Below are positions 50,772-64,000 of a stretch of 64,000 nt of DNA, piece by piece (position 1 is the first letter of the stretch; each line of letters starts with the position of its first letter). The position numbers and the translations under genes are program-made. The DNA is from Sindora glabra (lineage: Eukaryota; Streptophyta; Magnoliopsida; Fabales; Fabaceae): contig CM035226.1 of the NCBI GenBank assembly GCA_020226215.1, positions 63,573,455-63,637,454 of the forward strand. Direction: 5' to 3'. Under the pieces are notes generated by a model that made no database searches, was not told where the DNA came from, and saw only the letters and a program-made list of their open reading frames with translations.

Positions 50772-52319
50772 TGCACGCCGCAATGAACTAAAATTAATTA
50801 AACTGCTTGCAAAAATAATAATGCAATATAGTGGCATAATCAGGTCGTATCCCTCATGATCCCTTAATTTTACATTTGCTAACTGTGTTTCTAACAATAT
50901 TCACACAATTGTTGAATTACTTATGCAATAAAAATAGAAGAAACAGATGCACACAGAATGTAGAAGTAGGAAATAGAATGCTGTAACAAAAACAAAATTA
51001 GAAATAGTATTATATGTTGTATGCATGTTGAAATTATGCAAAACAGAATATAGAATTGGGGGGTTTTGAATTTAAAATAGGAAGATATTAATAGAAAAAG
51101 ATCAATAATGGGATCAATAAAATAGTAGCAAAGAAAATTAGAATACTAATGAACAAAGATAGCCGATCTAAAGAATTTAAGATTTCTTCAAATTATTAAT
51201 CATAGATCACTATAAATTGGATTTTGTAATTAATTATTCAGCCTTGAATTATTCGGAATCCTTACAGTAATTCATGAACTCTAAGCTAGATAATCATCTA
51301 GGATTGGATTGATTAAGATTAGCTACGTTAGACAATCAACATAACTCCTAAGCTAGATTAAAACTAATTTGAAGATAGAATTTAGCTAAATTAAATGAAT
51401 TAATTCAGAATTCTAAGTCATCTATTCATCCCCTTTTCTCTTACGAAAATTTTGATTAATCAACTAAAATTTACTACCAATTCAAATTAAAAACTAAATT
51501 TATAGAATTGAATAAAGATTATATTAAATTAACATTCAAATTAAGTAGATCATGCAAATCAGAGGAGATAGATGAGGAAAAAGCAAAATCAATTGCAGTT
51601 ACTACCATACAAATCAAGATCTCATAATCCCAGAGAAGAAAAGCCTTAAATTTCCTTGGATCAACTCAAAGAATTAGCATTCTATTAGAGAGAAAAATCC
51701 TAAGAAAAATACAAACTCGTATTCTAATATCTTAGGAAGCTACCCACAAAATTTCAGCCCAATCAAACATTCCTAGCTTAAGTTATTGCCAAAATACTAC
51801 AGACAGCTCAATCCAATCCGAGATGAAATAATGAGCCATCAATCCGTCTTCCTTGGCCTTCAAAACGACTTAGTTTCTTCAAAAAAGCTTTATGAATGAT
51901 TAGATATGGATTTTAAGGAGTAATTGGACTTGGCCTTGCATTAATTAGACACTTAGAGCTCAAGATATGAATTAATCATTGCAAATAAGTCAAGTTTGGG
52001 CTTGGACAGCAACTCTGCTTTGAGTTTAAGCTAATATTTGACATCCAAGATGGCATAATTGGGTTCTCTGGTCAATATAAATTGTAGGTCTTTTTTTTAG
52101 CTTTCCAATGATGTATAGATCATCCAAATCTAACATCTGAGGCTCAAGTTATGATCAAAATACTGAAATAGTATCAAAAATTCAATATTAAGCCCGAAAT
52201 TCAATTAAGCCCAAATTAATGCAATTAGTCTCAAATTATGTAAAATTAATCTAAGTAAGTATCATCACCTCCTAAAGGACCTATATATAAGGGAAAATAT
52301 TAATAGAATATTGTTCACA
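50772..52319 (-). repeat. 5' LTR of the Gypsy element, 1,548 bp
   Basis: Same ends as the 3' LTR (TGTGAACAATATTC ... GGCGTGCA in element orientation). A TATATATAGG motif lies within the first 45 bases in both LTRs. Many single-base differences and one ~106 bp deletion separate the two, so insertion is not recent. Confidence 0.92.
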
Positions 52320-55300
52320 TCAACAAGGCTCCACAAACTTACACCTTCATCACCAGAGTGAGGTAGCAGGTAATTGAGCAATGGATTACAACTTAAAGGA
52401 ACCCATATGAAAATGGGTCATGAAAGATGTCGTGAGGAATGATAAGGTATGTAAGGATAACATTATGGTCTCATACTTTTAAATATATTGATATTTTTCC
52501 AAACCTAATAGGAATCTTTTGTGTAGACACTAGTTGATCATGTTAGTGTATTAGAGCATGCAATGATAGTCATCTAGAATAACATTAAGTTCAACCGGCA
52601 CATAGACATCAATAATATAAACAAATGATGATTGTTCAAATTTAAGATGATAAAGCAAATGGATGAAACCAAGGATGTTTGCATAAGATTGGAGCAATAA
52701 TTGGACAATATCATGAAAAATGCAACCACTAAAATCATTTTGAAGGCATCGCCATAATTGATAGTATTTGTTAGGGACATGATAAATAAGGAAGATTTTA
52801 TCTCTTATAGGACAAACAAGAGGGTGTGTAATCGAAATTACTCTCTATACAAAACCAATGTTTGGAATGAAGAGGTATGCTTTCCTTCTTGTACCATTAC
52901 TTGTAGTTGAATGAAAAATTATCGTGTATTATAAGCCATAACCTCATCATGGTTTCATGGAAATACTCATTACAAAAGACATGGAGGAGCTAAAGCCCAC
53001 CCTAATTAAGATCAGCAAAAGAAGGATAACAATTGTTGCATCTAAAAAAAATAGCAAGCAAATTATTAAGAATCTATTTAAGGAAGCCATTGAGGTAGCA
53101 AGCAATGAACTTAACAATTAACCACTAAAGCTATCAAAATGCATTCCATCCTTATCATGTGAAGTGGATCGCAAAATACTACTACCTGATAGAATAAAGA
53201 TTAAGTTTTGTCCTACATGTGCATGAGGATAAACTAACTAAAGATCAAAGTTGTTGTGTATATATTCTCTATTACTAAGTCATCAACGTAATGTTTTTTT
53301 TCTATATGGTCCCTGATTCATTTGTATGATACTATTCATAAGGACTTACACAAACTAGTTTATATGGTTACAACGAGGTTTTAGCAGCCTACTATATAGT
53401 TTATATTACCTAGAAAGAGATGCTATCATTGTATCCATAAAAATGGGTGTATGAAGAGGTATAGAAGCCATTTTCCTTGGTAAAAACTATTCTCTATCAA
53501 CTAATGCACCAAGTGTGGACTATAAATGCTTACCTTAAAGTATCATGTGGATTTTACGTGCATGCAACCCATTACATAAATTGGTGATTAGTTATCTAAA
53601 GACCAACTACAAAAAACTAAATAAATAAACTAATTACATGTTAAATCTTAAGTTTACTAAAATTTCTTGAGTTATTTTATTATTTTAGCTACTTATAATA
53701 TAGAAAGTTTGAAACTAATTTGGATACATGGAATACCATTTTATTTTCCATGTTAACATGGTAACAATCATAATAACAACTCTGAAACCTTAACCATTTC
53801 TATGACATAGGTGTTAGCAATATTAGTTGCTAAGATGAGGCATGAGATACAAACTAGCTTCAACTTGATAGCATTAAACTAGTACTTACTACTAAGCTTT
53901 GTGATACATATTTTCTTATTCTCACACCAAAGAATGTAGTATATTAACTATAATGACTATGCAATGAACATTGAGGATGATTATTCAAATATAGTGGAAA
54001 AGCATTAGTTTCTACTCATAATTGTATAGATAAACTAAATGATGGCCACTTAGGTAGGTATACTTGATTGTCTATCATGCAATATAGCTAAAATTAACAT
54101 GTAAAAGTTAAGATTCATTAGGATTCCGTTTGTTTTAGAGTTGTCAGGTTTTGTAGTCTTTAGCATACAAGTGTTATTACAAATGGTTATATCATTGGTC
54201 ATGGATACGTTTGAAAAAACAAAATGTGAATGAAAGCAAAATAGGAAAGTATGTTAAATTATATAGTTATTCATCTTTTCCTTTGCCTTAGAGGGCTATA
54301 ATGTGTGATAATAGGTAAAATGATAAATACTCCGCACTAATTATAATGTTAATTGATTGCTTTGTTATTGCATACTTATGGTTTAATTTGTCAATTGCAA
54401 GATCAAGTATTGAACCAAAGGCTAATGGTGGAATGTGCTATAAAGGTTTATTTTATTCTATTCATGTGAAATATTATAAACCAATTAGATAAGATTTATA
54501 TCCCTGTCAATGATGGGAATATGGATTAGTATCTTATAATAATAGACATGGTTGATAAGCAATTGGTCTATTTGGACTCTAACCAAAGCACAGTAACATA
54601 GAATGAAATATGTGAATAAGTGTATCATATTATAAGATTTATAATAGCTATTTCATAAGTAGGACGTGTGAAGTTTCCTATGAATTGTATGCACACATAA
54701 ACAATGGAGTAGAAGGAGATATGCACGGAATAGGATACCCTTACTTATAAGACTATGGGTTAAGGTTGAGTAAAACATCTATAGTCAACCATTACTGAAT
54801 CATTAATTGCAATACCTTACATTTAGCATATCATTTGAATGGGTGCCTCTTATTTCATGATGTATATATGATTGGTTTACCTCACTTGCACATGCAAGCA
54901 ATGTTTATGAAAGCATTATTAAAAGATGATTGCATACACAACACCTTATAGAAAACTTCCCTAGAGATATTGACATAGCCAATCCTCATCCCAATCGACA
55001 TCATAAGGCAGGACAACCAATAAATGTACAACACCCTTACTCATTTTCTTACTAATTATTTATTCATGTGAGTAATGTCATTGGTAGTATCAGGGATCGT
55101 TACACTAGGCCCAAAAAGATATATATCAGTTCATAAGGTACATGGGAAAGGAAAATAATGATATGCAAATTTAAAAGAAATAGTAAACATGTAGGATAGA
55201 TGATTATGCAATAGTCACTAGTTATACACTTATGAATACAGTCAAAACTACAATGTATGCATCAGAGGATGGATGGACCTTAATCCAATATAAGGAGACT

Positions 55301-58300
55301 ACAAAAATGTGATATGTTTATTAATTGACTCTTTTTTATATGTTTCAATGAATGTATTTATGTGCACATTATTAAGTGAATATCTTACCTTTTTTATCTC
55401 TATTCGTGCAACCAAGGGAAAGCTGCAAACTTATGCAACTAGCATTAAACATAGTGATGGAGACTACAATACCAAGAAGGAATAAGTTAGTAAATTAGCC
55501 AGGGTAGGTTACTGAGAGTAGTATACCTAACTCACCATAGAGGCTTTAGTGAAACTATGCAACAATTATTTTAGAGTAGTAGAATGTGACTTACTTTAAA
55601 ATTATAAGGTAGTTTAAACAAGTTAAATAGAATTGATATTTTGTGATACTGCCTATAGGCTTCCAAGATGAGAGCTACCTTGTTCACACATGGAGAGAAA
55701 AGGTGGAGTGTGGCCATAAACTGCTACACCCCACTGTTATTATGTAACTCACAATGTGAACTTATATATGATGTGCTAATGACTAAATAGAGGGTGTTAA
55801 ACTAGCAATAAACTTATTCCAAACTGATGACAAGTGTGAATTGCATGTAACAATCAGTGAAAATGCTTCATGTTAAACTTGAATGTTTAATTAAGTCAGA
55901 TTGTGATGGTGCCTAATTAACATGACAAACAATATATCTGAGTGAGACTAAGCAATTTTTTTATTTGTTTAATATTCAAACTAAAATTTTCCATCATTAA
56001 CCCTATAGCAAGGTTGATTATATGCATAAGTCAAATAAATTTTATTCATTATGATATATACTAAATCTAACCAACTAGGATCAATTTATTAGTTATTTTT
56101 TTAGTCCAATGCCAACTATTGCTATGGATAAATCAGCAAACAAAACCAAAATCCACCTAGCTTAAAAGTTTAGTAACACTAAATATGTGATAATAATATT
56201 CATTTTATACAGGTATTGTCATATATGTAAAAAAACTTGTCTTAATATAATGTATGGGGGCTAATGCCATTAACAATGGTGATTAGCATATATTTGAACG
56301 TTTATCAACTATTCCAAAACTAAATATCATTATATATAGGTTGTCATGTATAGAAAGTTCATGTCTATGATTTTTATTGAACAACCAACTGTAAAATTGT
56401 AGTACCATCATGTTGAGCAATTAAAAGGTTTTTCCTTTCTTTATCTGATTCATTGCATGTGTTGCACATACAATTAAATTATTTGTTTATGACTCAAAAT
56501 TAGATATTATTAAACAATTTAGCAATAATGTATTATATTTCTAAGCAATAGAACCATTTCAAATAAAATATATCTCTAAATTACAAATAGAAAAAAAAAA
56601 TAGCTAATTGTAAATTTTTTAGCAAGTAGTTAACAATATTTTAACATATTTTGTATACAACTTGACAATATTGTTTGGACAACTTGTTTAAAGCATTACA
56701 TTCATAACTAATTATAAACTATTTAAAAATTTAGTGAGAATTTACAATTACATACTTTAAATTGCTATGTCCAATCATGTGCTTTATAATATAAATTGTG
56801 CACTTTTATTTTTGACATTACATACTCATGATAATTGAAATACAAATATGGAGAGTACTAGACTATTAAACTAATTACATATTTAATATAGCTTTCAAAT
56901 TGAACATCAAATTTGAATATAGACACTTTCCATGCATGAAACTATAAGTTGCATTTTAAAATTAAACAAAATTAAATCGTGAAAAAAAAAGCTTCAAAAT
57001 ATATAAACCACTGTTAACATGCTAACATTATCCTGAATACACACACAAATCAAAACATTTGCATCACATAAAGTAACCATTACCATTTTGAGCTATATAG
57101 CAAATGTAGTGGCTTAGGCACTTGTGGTAGAAGCATGATGTAGCATGGTGATACACATAAACTTTGACATGGGTAGTCTTACACACTAATTGACAATAGC
57201 TTCATGTATAGAAGGAGCTGCGATATCAAAACTCATATTATGTAGTAATTGATAAGATATATTACATTGTTAATAAAGCTATGCTTATGAAATTAGCTTG
57301 ATAATTGCAAAGATCATAACAAGTCACTGCATAATGATAAAAATATAATGGAAGATAACAAGGTGTGCCATAGGTACTTTCTCACTTTAGCTCAAAGAGA
57401 CTTATTTACATATGGATGTAAAAGATTATAGCCATTTTCTACAAAACCTATTACTAAATGGGAAAAGTAACATAGCAAGTATGAAAATAAAAAAATAAGC
57501 CTTAATTGATATCAAATGTAATGTATATAAAAATTGAGGTATGTGAATTCTAAAGGGCACGAAGCTACCTATTGAGATAAGACACAAAGATATGGGATGA
57601 CTAAGCAGTCAGTAATGTGTTACTAGGAATGGTTCTCCTTGCCCAAAAGAATAGATTGCATAAAAGAACAAGCACATATAAAACTAATTACATTGAAAAT
57701 ATACATAGAACATACATGATAGCATGGATTTATAGCATATAACTTATGCAATATAGATTCATAGTACTATCAAGCATCTATAGACTAGTGTCCTCATCAG
57801 CTAGTTCCTAGGATAAGCTTTTAATCTTAACAAAATCACAATATGCACTTGCACCTAAGACATCTTTTTGTAGACAAAAACATTTAAGCAACATTAGAAC
57901 AGCAATATCACATTCAACAAGGAAAAAGGTCAAGCAAATGTCATGCATAAATTGTTAAAATTAATTATCATCACATCAATGAACTCATCAATATAGGTTA
58001 TCTTGTTGTTAAGGTCTAACTTTGATTATGTTGCATTTATGGTTGATTATTATGGTTATATGTCTACCTTACCCCTAGATGGGAACTTGTTTATCTCATA
58101 CATGTCACTTTTATATGTCTGATTTAATGGTAAATTGTGCACCTTTTTTGCCATCTTGCAACAAGCTAGATCAATATGATTAACCTACCCTTTGTTCTTA
58201 TCAAAAGAGGATAGAGGATTCTAGCCTTTGTAAATGGGTTGTGTTTAGCTTGTGGTGATGGATTTTTTAATTGGATATTCATAATAAAAAACCTAACATG

Positions 58301-58399
58301 TTGTTGAGTGAGCTAAAATATGTCATCAAACATGAAAGTTGCACTACACAAAAGCCTACAATCCTGTATGAAGGAACCAAATCAAGTGCTAACTAATTA
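52320..58399. other. about 6 kb of AT-rich DNA, no gene recognised
   Basis: Open frames are short and unassigned (for example 52,574-52,780 minus). I found no LTR, TIR or tandem repeat. It may contain the eroded 3' part or flank of the FAR1-like element that follows, or other old transposon sequence beyond recognition. Confidence 0.4.
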
Positions 58400-60127
58400 C
58401 AATCTATCATGAACATAAGGATTAACTTTAGGAATAAGATACCTAGCATTTTTCCTCCACCTATCAACTATGAAGCTATTTGATAACTCTCCAATATGAT
58501 TGTAAACTATGAAAAATATAATATGTGGGCATTAGATGCCAAATGACTTAAGTTTACCATAATCATACTTGAATTGTACAAATTCCTATTTATTAATGTA
58601 AACATTCCACTAAATGTTAAGACTTAAGAATCATTTCACTTTGTATGTTCATGTGGTAATCCATTAGGTGAAACCAAATAATACACATGCTCCTAACAAT
58701 TTCAATTCTCTTTGAAATATCCAGAATGCCTTACATGTGTGTACACGACTACCAATACACTTGAATGACTCCAAAGTAGTGGTTGGCACCAAATCCTTAT
58801 GTATTAAAGTAAAGTCAGCAACTAAATCATTATATCGCATGTAACTTTAATCTCGATGGAAATGGTAAAGAAAGTCAACCAAGTTATGACTATGTTTGAT
58901 ATAATGCTTTAGCCATGCACTTAATAACTCACACTGTAAAGTTATCCTTAACCTAAAAAACCTTTTACCTTAAAGATAAGTCGTTGCCAATATTATTCTC
59001 TTTCGATATATTTTTTGCACCCACTCATTGTCCTAAACATTAAGGTTTTCAACCATGAGGCTCCACTTTGCCTCAAACTATGGCATAGTTATATTAACAA
59101 ACATAAAATCCTTGAAGGACTTTGTGAATCAAAGGCTTATTAAGTTACTAGTTATATTTCTCTTAAAGTGCCATATACATAAACAATGGCACGCTTTAGG
59201 TAGAATATACTTGATTGCATGACACATTGACTTGTTACTATCAATGACAACAAAAAGCGGACACTTACCATCCATTACTTCTAATAAAGCCATTAGGACC
59301 TATTTATATATTTCTACCATCCATCTACCACCAGAACACATACAAATATTATTATGTTACAATGATGGTTTACTCCAAAGAATATGACAAATATGCTATT
59401 ATACTTATTCTTTTTATATGTTATACCAAATGCAATAACATCACTAAAATATTTGTAATCTATTTTACTGTGCCTATTAGCCTAGAACAAGTGTTGGAGT
59501 TTACTCTTAGAGTCCATAATATGCTTCATAAAGAAATCATGGTCACTATCGCATTTTCCCTGTAAATAGTATAGAGTTACCCTTGCATCCCTATCAGTTA
59601 TCTTTAAAAAGCAATATTTAGTAATTTGATTCTACATGTTCTTCTTGGAGAATCCAGCTTTATCATATCCACATAATTGATTGGCAATGAAGCCATATAT
59701 TGTAGAAATAAAAAAGTCATGTTGGTGTATGCTACCTAATTATGTCTTATCAGAATCTATTAACACCTTATGACATTTATGGATGGGGAGGTGATTAAGT
59801 TTGAGCAACTCATGGTTGTGGTCATCTTTGAAGTGATAAACATACCATTTACTTGTATTAATTCTTAATTTCCCTTTTATTCCTGCTTTGTATTCAAATT
59901 ATGTCAAAAGCCTATACTCTCTGTCTATCTAGTTTGTTTATATGCTTTAAATCCCTAGATCCTTCTACAAAGCACACCATTCGATGTGTGGTTAGTTCAT
60001 TGTGCTTATTCTTAATAAGGCCATCTAATTGTATCCTAAAGCTATTGATACATGCATAAGACTTATAAAATTGCTCCGCTTGTAAGAGAGAAGTAAAATC
60101 CATGCACAACACATCATTAACTGTCAT
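58400..60127 (-). pseudogene. FAR1-like (Mutator-superfamily) transposase remnant
   Basis: The N-terminal part at 60,127-59,912 reads as a FAR1 DNA-binding domain: MDFTSLLQAEQFYKSYACIN, FRIQLDG, VCFVEGSRDLK. Further down in the minus strand, through stops and shifts, come ITDRDARVTLYY-like sequence (about 59,600) and a DDE-core block ALLEVMDGKCPLFVVIDSNK with KYILPKACHCLCIWHFKRN (about 59,290-59,150). Next is FEAKWSLMVENL (about 59,060). A C-terminal block FIVDRWRKNARYLIPKVN lies at about 58,470-58,410. The order matches FAR1/Jittery-type proteins. Many stops make it non-functional. Such transposases gave rise to the FHY3/FAR1 light-signalling factors, but this copy looks like transposon debris, with no intact coding block over 75 codons. 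Confidence 0.8.
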
Positions 60128-60350
60128 CGTCTATAATTTTCCTGAATTCATTATTATTAGGTTAAACTTAAGTGATTCTTGCATCTAACCAATGCTACTA
60201 TCATTTAACTTCACAATAAATGAATTTATCTAAAAATTAGCCATTTTTTAAGCTAATGACTGATATGAAGAATAACATCCAAGTTCATGTCCATATCATT
60301 GCACCAAAATTTCACTACATATAAATAATGTGTCATAAGTCTACTTGATA

Positions 60351-62021
60351 TGCATGTTGCAATGTACCAAAATTAGAATAAAACTGGTGTGCTGAAAATA
60401 TAATACTATATAGTAGCACAACCAGATTGTAACCCTAATGATCTTTTTAATTTTATCTTTTCTAAATGATTTTCTAACAATATATACACAATTGTTAGCT
60501 TATTGATGCAATGAAAATAAATGAAACTAATGAAAATAGAATGCAAATGCAATAAAGTAGAATGTTGTATAGAAACATAATGCATTATGCAATTTGTTGC
60601 ATAGTGTATATATAATTATGCAATAACAGAATACAGAATTGGGAGTTAATTACATAAAATTAAAATAATAACAATGAAATAAACAAGCACAAAATAAAAT
60701 CAAAGCAGTGAGTAAATAGAAAGAATTTAATATACAAAAATAGTCAATTCAAAGATATGATAACTCTTAATGTGGATTAATCCTAGATCATAAAATATTT
60801 AATTATTCCAATTGATTTTTTAACTTTGGATTACCCAGAAATGCTGCAATAATCCATGAATCATACACTAAACTACCATCTAGAGTTTGGTTAATTAAGA
60901 TTAGTTGAATTAAGCGACCATTATAACCCCTAAACTAGATTGAAATTCACTTAAGGATATAATTTAGTTAATTTAGGAAATTAAATTAGATACCACTGAA
61001 GTAATCCTCTAACCCTCTATCCTAACATGTAAAACCATGATTAACTAACCATAATTTCACATTCAAATAGCAAAAGAATGGAAATCATAAGATTGAGTAC
61101 CAATTATACCAAATCAGCACTTAATACAAGTAATTTCAATAATTCAGCATAGACAATTAAAGAAAGAGGAAAATCAATAGGAATGAGTTAATATTACTAA
61201 TCAAGATCTGATAATATTTGAAGAGAAGAGCGTCACAATCCTTAAATCAACTAAGAGTTTTTAGCCTTTCATGGCTTGAAAATAAGAAAACAAGAAAAGA
61301 GAGAAAGAAAAGCTATGCTATTTAGTTTTTGTATAAAGTTTGAAGTCTAATGAGTCTTTCCCTTATTTATTTGACCTAATTAAGCTAAAACCCCACTGGA
61401 CTAGGATTGTTTAACTCTTAGGATTACAATAATAAGGCCTTTCTAATTTTTAGAAGTCCAAACCTATTTGTTACAAGTAAATTAAATCCAATAAATAAAT
61501 CAGTGAATTCCCACAAGTTAAAATTCCAATCATATTTTGACCATGAAATTAATGTAATTTGGAAGACCCATAAACATAAAACTTGTAAGCCTGTGTCTTA
61601 TGAGAATTTAGGTCTTAGTTTTAGGTTAATTGAACCATTATAATTCCAAATATGGCCTAAATACATAAATGAGTTTAGCTAGGATAGAGATAGGACCTTG
61701 ACTTCTTAGCCACATATAACTTTCAAAATGCCTGAATTAGGATTAGACCAAAACATAAAAGTTATAGTTTTCTCTTTTAGCTTTTCAGCAATATAAAATT
61801 GGCCTCAGTCTGATATCTAAAGCCCAAGATATGATTAAAAAATAAAAATAGTGTAAAAATCTAGCATTTAGCGAATAAATTCATAATATTATAAAATTAA
61901 CCACAATTTATAAAACAAAGCTTAGTTAGTGAAATTAAGCAAGTATAACATCTAAGAAACATAAAATAAGTGAAAATAAAATAGTAAATATTTTTCTCAT
62001 TCTAATGTAGCAAATTTCACA
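60351..62021 (-). mobile_element. diverged solo LTR related to the Gypsy element, 1,671 bp
   Basis: It opens TGCATGTTGCAATGTACC against TGCACGCCGCAATGTACC of the LTR at 41,297. It follows the same order of blocks throughout (TAGTGGCACAAC/TAGTAGCACAACC, TTTCTAACAATAT, ACACAATTGTT, AGAATACAGAATTGGG, CAATAATYCATGAA). It closes ATTTCACA against TTGTTCACA. The length equals the intact LTRs. No gag or pol interior adjoins it, and no matching 5 bp duplication is visible. Divergence is clearly greater than between the two LTRs of the complete element. Confidence 0.8.
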
Positions 62022-62757
62022 TATAAATATGCCATGCCTAACAATTTAAATAACCCTTTTTAATCCATACAAACTAGCAGTTTAAAGATTCAAAGACATC
62101 CCCAAGTGGCAATCTAAAGATTAGAGGATAACTCTAACCCTTTTATGTGGATTTTAGTATAACTTACAAATAAAAATATTGTATGATGTAAGACTAATGC
62201 AAGCATAAGTATTGATAAAAGAAACTCAACAAAATAAGTTTGATGTAGCACATGGATTAATTGGTATGCTTTCATAACTAGCCCAAATGAATGAAACATT
62301 AACTAGTAATAGATTAATGATTCAACTGCTAGTACCATCATCTTGTCCACTTTTCAAAATTTGATTAGAAATAAGCTATGAGTAGTTATATTTTTTGCAA
62401 TGCAGTTTCTATCTTTAGTAGCTTACTAATAAAATCCATCTACCTTATTCACAATACTTGCATAAGTAGATGCCCATACCTAATAAGTCTTAATATTGAT
62501 ACCTTTGCAACAATGTTAGAGTCTAATAGTAGCCACACTCAGTTTACAAATAGTGAACACCTAAATGTTTTCTCTACAAATAATGCACATCTCTCTTAAA
62601 TACTTCTAATCTTTACCATAATTGTGAAGCGATGATTTTTTTAGACAAAAAAAAAATAAAGACATGTAAATTTTCAATTATTTTAATTTATTTTTCTAGA
62701 AAATAGGGTTATATATATTACATTAAATTTTTATGCCGGCCACTACAATATCCTTAT
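62022..62757. other. AT-rich spacer
   Basis: Short unassigned open frames on both strands (62,114-62,299 minus and 62,378-62,599 plus). Neither shows a domain. Confidence 0.4.

Positions 62758-64000
<1,243 letters not shown>

Larger units (their letters stand above)
41297..52319 (-). mobile_element. Gypsy (Athila/Tat-like) LTR retrotransposon without visible reverse transcriptase or integrase, 11.0 kb
   Basis: Two LTRs in direct orientation flank an interior with gag and protease remnants on the minus strand, so the 5' LTR is the right-hand copy. A decayed primer-binding site lies 11 bases inside the 5' LTR, and a purine-rich tract precedes the 3' LTR. Going downstream from protease I find its C-terminal linker, then a GGGAGGCAACAAAAGC-type block at about 44,540 (common at the 3' side of coding regions in plant Gypsy elements), then 1.6 kb of 3' leader. 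There is no reverse transcriptase, RNase H or integrase. A Copia-type solo LTR is inserted in the protease region. Flanking 5-mers (TGACG and TCAAC) do not match, so no target duplication is evident. Confidence 0.88.

Overview
The window is plant nuclear DNA, most likely from a eudicot. It is very AT-rich and is dominated by transposable elements and simple repeats. The evidence for a plant is one S-domain receptor kinase gene with the seven-exon layout typical of that family, Mutator-like and FAR1-like transposase remnants, a plant mobile domain (PMD) gene, and Athila/Tat-type retrotransposon proteins. I cannot name the species. Only one gene looks intact.

Layout. (1) 0.3-5.0 kb, minus strand: a complete G-type lectin S-receptor-like serine/threonine kinase. 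Its seven exons join in phase to 832 codons, and an apparent MITE lies in intron 2. (2) 5.0-14.6 kb: AT-rich intergenic DNA with a (TA)n microsatellite, a possible CACTA-type remnant, and a 1.8 kb array of 16 units whose cores are inverted repeats. (3) 14,652-25,641: a 10,990 bp Mutator-like element (MULE) bounded by a perfect 9 bp target duplication, GCCTGAAAG. It carries a broken MuDR-type transposase and, downstream on the same strand, a broken PMD gene. A 533 bp relative of the same TIR family is nested inside. A TATA box and leader region lie next to the right TIR, followed by what looks like a 3 kb 5'-UTR intron, and short palindromes cluster near the ends. (4) 25.7-41.3 kb: a small MITE, a candidate long-TIR element, a (TA)n tract, two degenerate tandem arrays, and several kilobases in which I recognise nothing. 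(5) 41,297-52,319, minus strand: an 11.0 kb Gypsy (Athila/Tat-like) retrotransposon with both LTRs, a decayed primer-binding site, and gag and protease remnants. No reverse transcriptase or integrase region is visible. A Copia-type solo LTR interrupts its protease. (6) 52.3-64 kb: unrecognised AT-rich DNA, a FAR1-like transposase pseudogene, a diverged solo LTR related to the Gypsy element next to it, and a compound (CA)n(TA)n microsatellite.

The most noteworthy structures are the complete PMD-carrying MULE with its leader and subterminal palindromes, the alternating ~97/~126 bp hairpin array, and the gag-protease-only retrotransposon with another element's solo LTR inside it. No CRISPR array, operon or other prokaryotic feature is present, and I recognised no tRNA or rRNA gene.
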